This document shows positions 63,145 through 64,000 of a DNA stretch of 64,000 nt, one piece after another (positions within the stretch are counted from its first letter, which is position 1; each line of letters opens with the position of its first letter). The notes under the pieces are model-generated. The model saw only the letters and a list, made by a program, of their open reading frames with translations, did not search any database and was not told the origin of the DNA. Made by a program: the position numbers and the translations under genes. This DNA is from Melioribacter roseus P3M-2. GTDB taxonomy: Bacteria > Bacteroidota > Ignavibacteria > Ignavibacteriales > Melioribacteraceae. Location: assembly GCF_000279145.1 (NCBI RefSeq), contig NC_018178.1, positions 2,985,688-3,049,687 of the forward strand, read 5' to 3'.

Positions 63145-64000
63145 TTATTTCAACACCGGATAATGAACTTTGATTGTGTCGATATCCGTCCAAGGTAATT
63201 CGTCCAAAGTAATAACTTTTTCGTCTCTATATATTTCGAAAAATTGGCGATTCGATTGAATTCCGCCAAACGGATCGCCCCAGAGCATAAACCAGACCCA
63301 GCGCGGTTGTTCTTCCAATATTTTACTTGAAGGAACAGCGCCAACTTCCCCTAACGCTATGGGTTTATCCTTGGCTAATTCGAGCAGTTCATCGTAATTT
63401 TCCCGATTAAATCCTTCAGAATAGACGTCGGTGGCAAGTATGTCCACCACATCGTCGCCGGGATAATACTCAGCATAAGAGTCGACGCCCGGTTTAACTT
63501 CGTTGGCGTTGTATACCCAGAGCAGATTATTAAGGCCGTGAAAATTCACCAACCTGTCGAAGAGCATCCGATAAAGCTTTTTATAGCCGTTTTCGCCTTT
63601 TTTCTTTCCCCACCAGAACCATCCCCCGTTCATTTCATGATACGGTCTCCACAGTACAGGCACTCCCGCATATTTAAGTTGTTTTAAGAACCAGGCAATT
63701 ACGTCAACCTGAGATTTCCATCTTTCGTTTAATTCCGTTCCTTCGGTAATCAGGTCATTCCACTCATCATCCGAAAGCCGGCTTTGGATTGCCGAGCTGA
63801 AGTCGACGGGTTCTTCCATATTCGGAGGTACGGCGTGCCACATTAACGTAATTATAAAACCCTGTTCATGGCGTTTAATCGCTTCGTCAACTATTTGTTG
63901 TCTGTAGTTTATACCGTCCCACGTTCCGGGTTCGCTAAATCCGAAATCCTGTCCGAAAAGAGCGGGATACTTACCCGTGGCTTTATGGACTGCCGGCAGC
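63145..64000 (-). CDS. GH26 beta-mannanase-type glycoside hydrolase, N-terminus cut by window edge
   Basis: About 285 residues are visible. The frame is open to base 64000 (LPAVHKATGKYPALFGQDFG at the edge), so the ATG at 63843 is internal and the start is outside. GH26 marks are the acid/base Glu in YHEMNGGWFWWG and the nucleophile Glu in IALGEVGAVP, with LLWVYNANEVKPG between. It should hydrolyse beta-1,4-mannans or related beta-glycans. With the GH27 alpha-galactosidase it could strip and cut galactomannan. The C-terminus shown has no T9SS sorting tail, so the enzyme is probably periplasmic or lipid-anchored. Confidence 0.9.
   Translation of the reverse strand, partial: LPAVHKATGKYPALFGQDFGFSEPGTWDGINYRQQIVDEAIKRHEQGFIITLMWHAVPPNMEEPVDFSSAIQSRLSDDEWNDLITEGTELNERWKSQVDVIAWFLKQLKYAGVPVLWRPYHEMNGGWFWWGKKKGENGYKKLYRMLFDRLVNFHGLNNLLWVYNANEVKPGVDSYAEYYPGDDVVDILATDVYSEGFNRENYDELLELAKDKPIALGEVGAVPSSKILEEQPRWVWFMLWGDPFGGIQSNRQFFEIYRDEKVITLDELPWTDIDTIKVHYPVLK

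Overview
The window is about 42% G+C by eye, densely coded, and has no gene-free stretch longer than about 250 bases. It looks like chromosome from a Gram-negative member of the Bacteroidota/Chlorobiota group, most likely Ignavibacteria (Melioribacter-like). Supporting this are a C-terminal type IX secretion (T9SS) sorting domain of the NYPNPFNPTT type, TonB-dependent receptors with carboxypeptidase-regulatory N-termini, archaeal-type PGI/PMI, type 2 IPP isomerase, pyruvoyl arginine decarboxylase, [FeFe]-hydrogenase maturases and secreted plant-polysaccharide hydrolases. Unlike many Bacteroidetes, clear AGGAGG-type Shine-Dalgarno sites are common and several genes start with TTG. The taxonomic call is inference. 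I saw no rRNA, tRNA, CRISPR array, insertion sequence or prophage.

Layout. 1-2519: 3' part of polA (+). 13821-2516 (-): a ten-gene run with tiny gaps or overlaps (methyltransferase, secreted protein, IPP isomerase, polyprenyl synthase, HPr, enzyme I, PGI/PMI, a metallopeptidase/beta-propeller/Omp85-like barrel fusion, a PQQ-propeller lipoprotein, a PEGA protein). 13968-16296 (-): three small exported proteins, one with an apparent one-base slip at its start. 16579-19805 (+): smpB, tyrS, pdaD, terC. 24420-19750 (-): a TPP-riboswitch-controlled thiamine operon (TonB receptor, thiamine pyrophosphokinase, SSS symporter). 27196-24440 (-): a transglycosylase with seven LysM domains. 32232-27294 (-): aroC, an MBL hydrolase, then an ABC permease, an ABC ATPase with degraded motifs and an acyl-CoA carboxyltransferase. 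42942-32317 (-): two MacB/FtsX-like permeases, a giant outer-membrane protein, NUDIX, PfkB kinase, mtnA, recO and htrA, closed by a strong terminator.

43109-51859 (-) is a polysaccharide-use locus aimed at pectin-like polymers: LacI regulator with GH28, TonB receptor with a T9SS-sorted beta-helix protein, and GH27. It has no SusD-like gene. An RlhA-like U32 protein lies upstream of GH27. 53744-54996 (-) is an SbtB/SbtA bicarbonate transport pair, divergent from an MFS transporter translationally linked to purK-purE (55189-58031, +). 58028-63038 (-): DUF58 protein, TPR lipoprotein, hydG-hydE and an LD-carboxypeptidase. The right edge holds the C-terminal part of a GH26 mannanase.

Most promising for new biology: (1) the Omp85-like barrel/peptidase fusion in one operon with a BamB-like propeller lipoprotein and a PEGA protein; (2) the ABC ATPase lacking its Q-loop Gln, LSGGQ and switch His, coupled to a permease and a carboxyltransferase; (3) the SbtAB pair beside the bicarbonate-using PurK; (4) the SSS symporter under TPP control.
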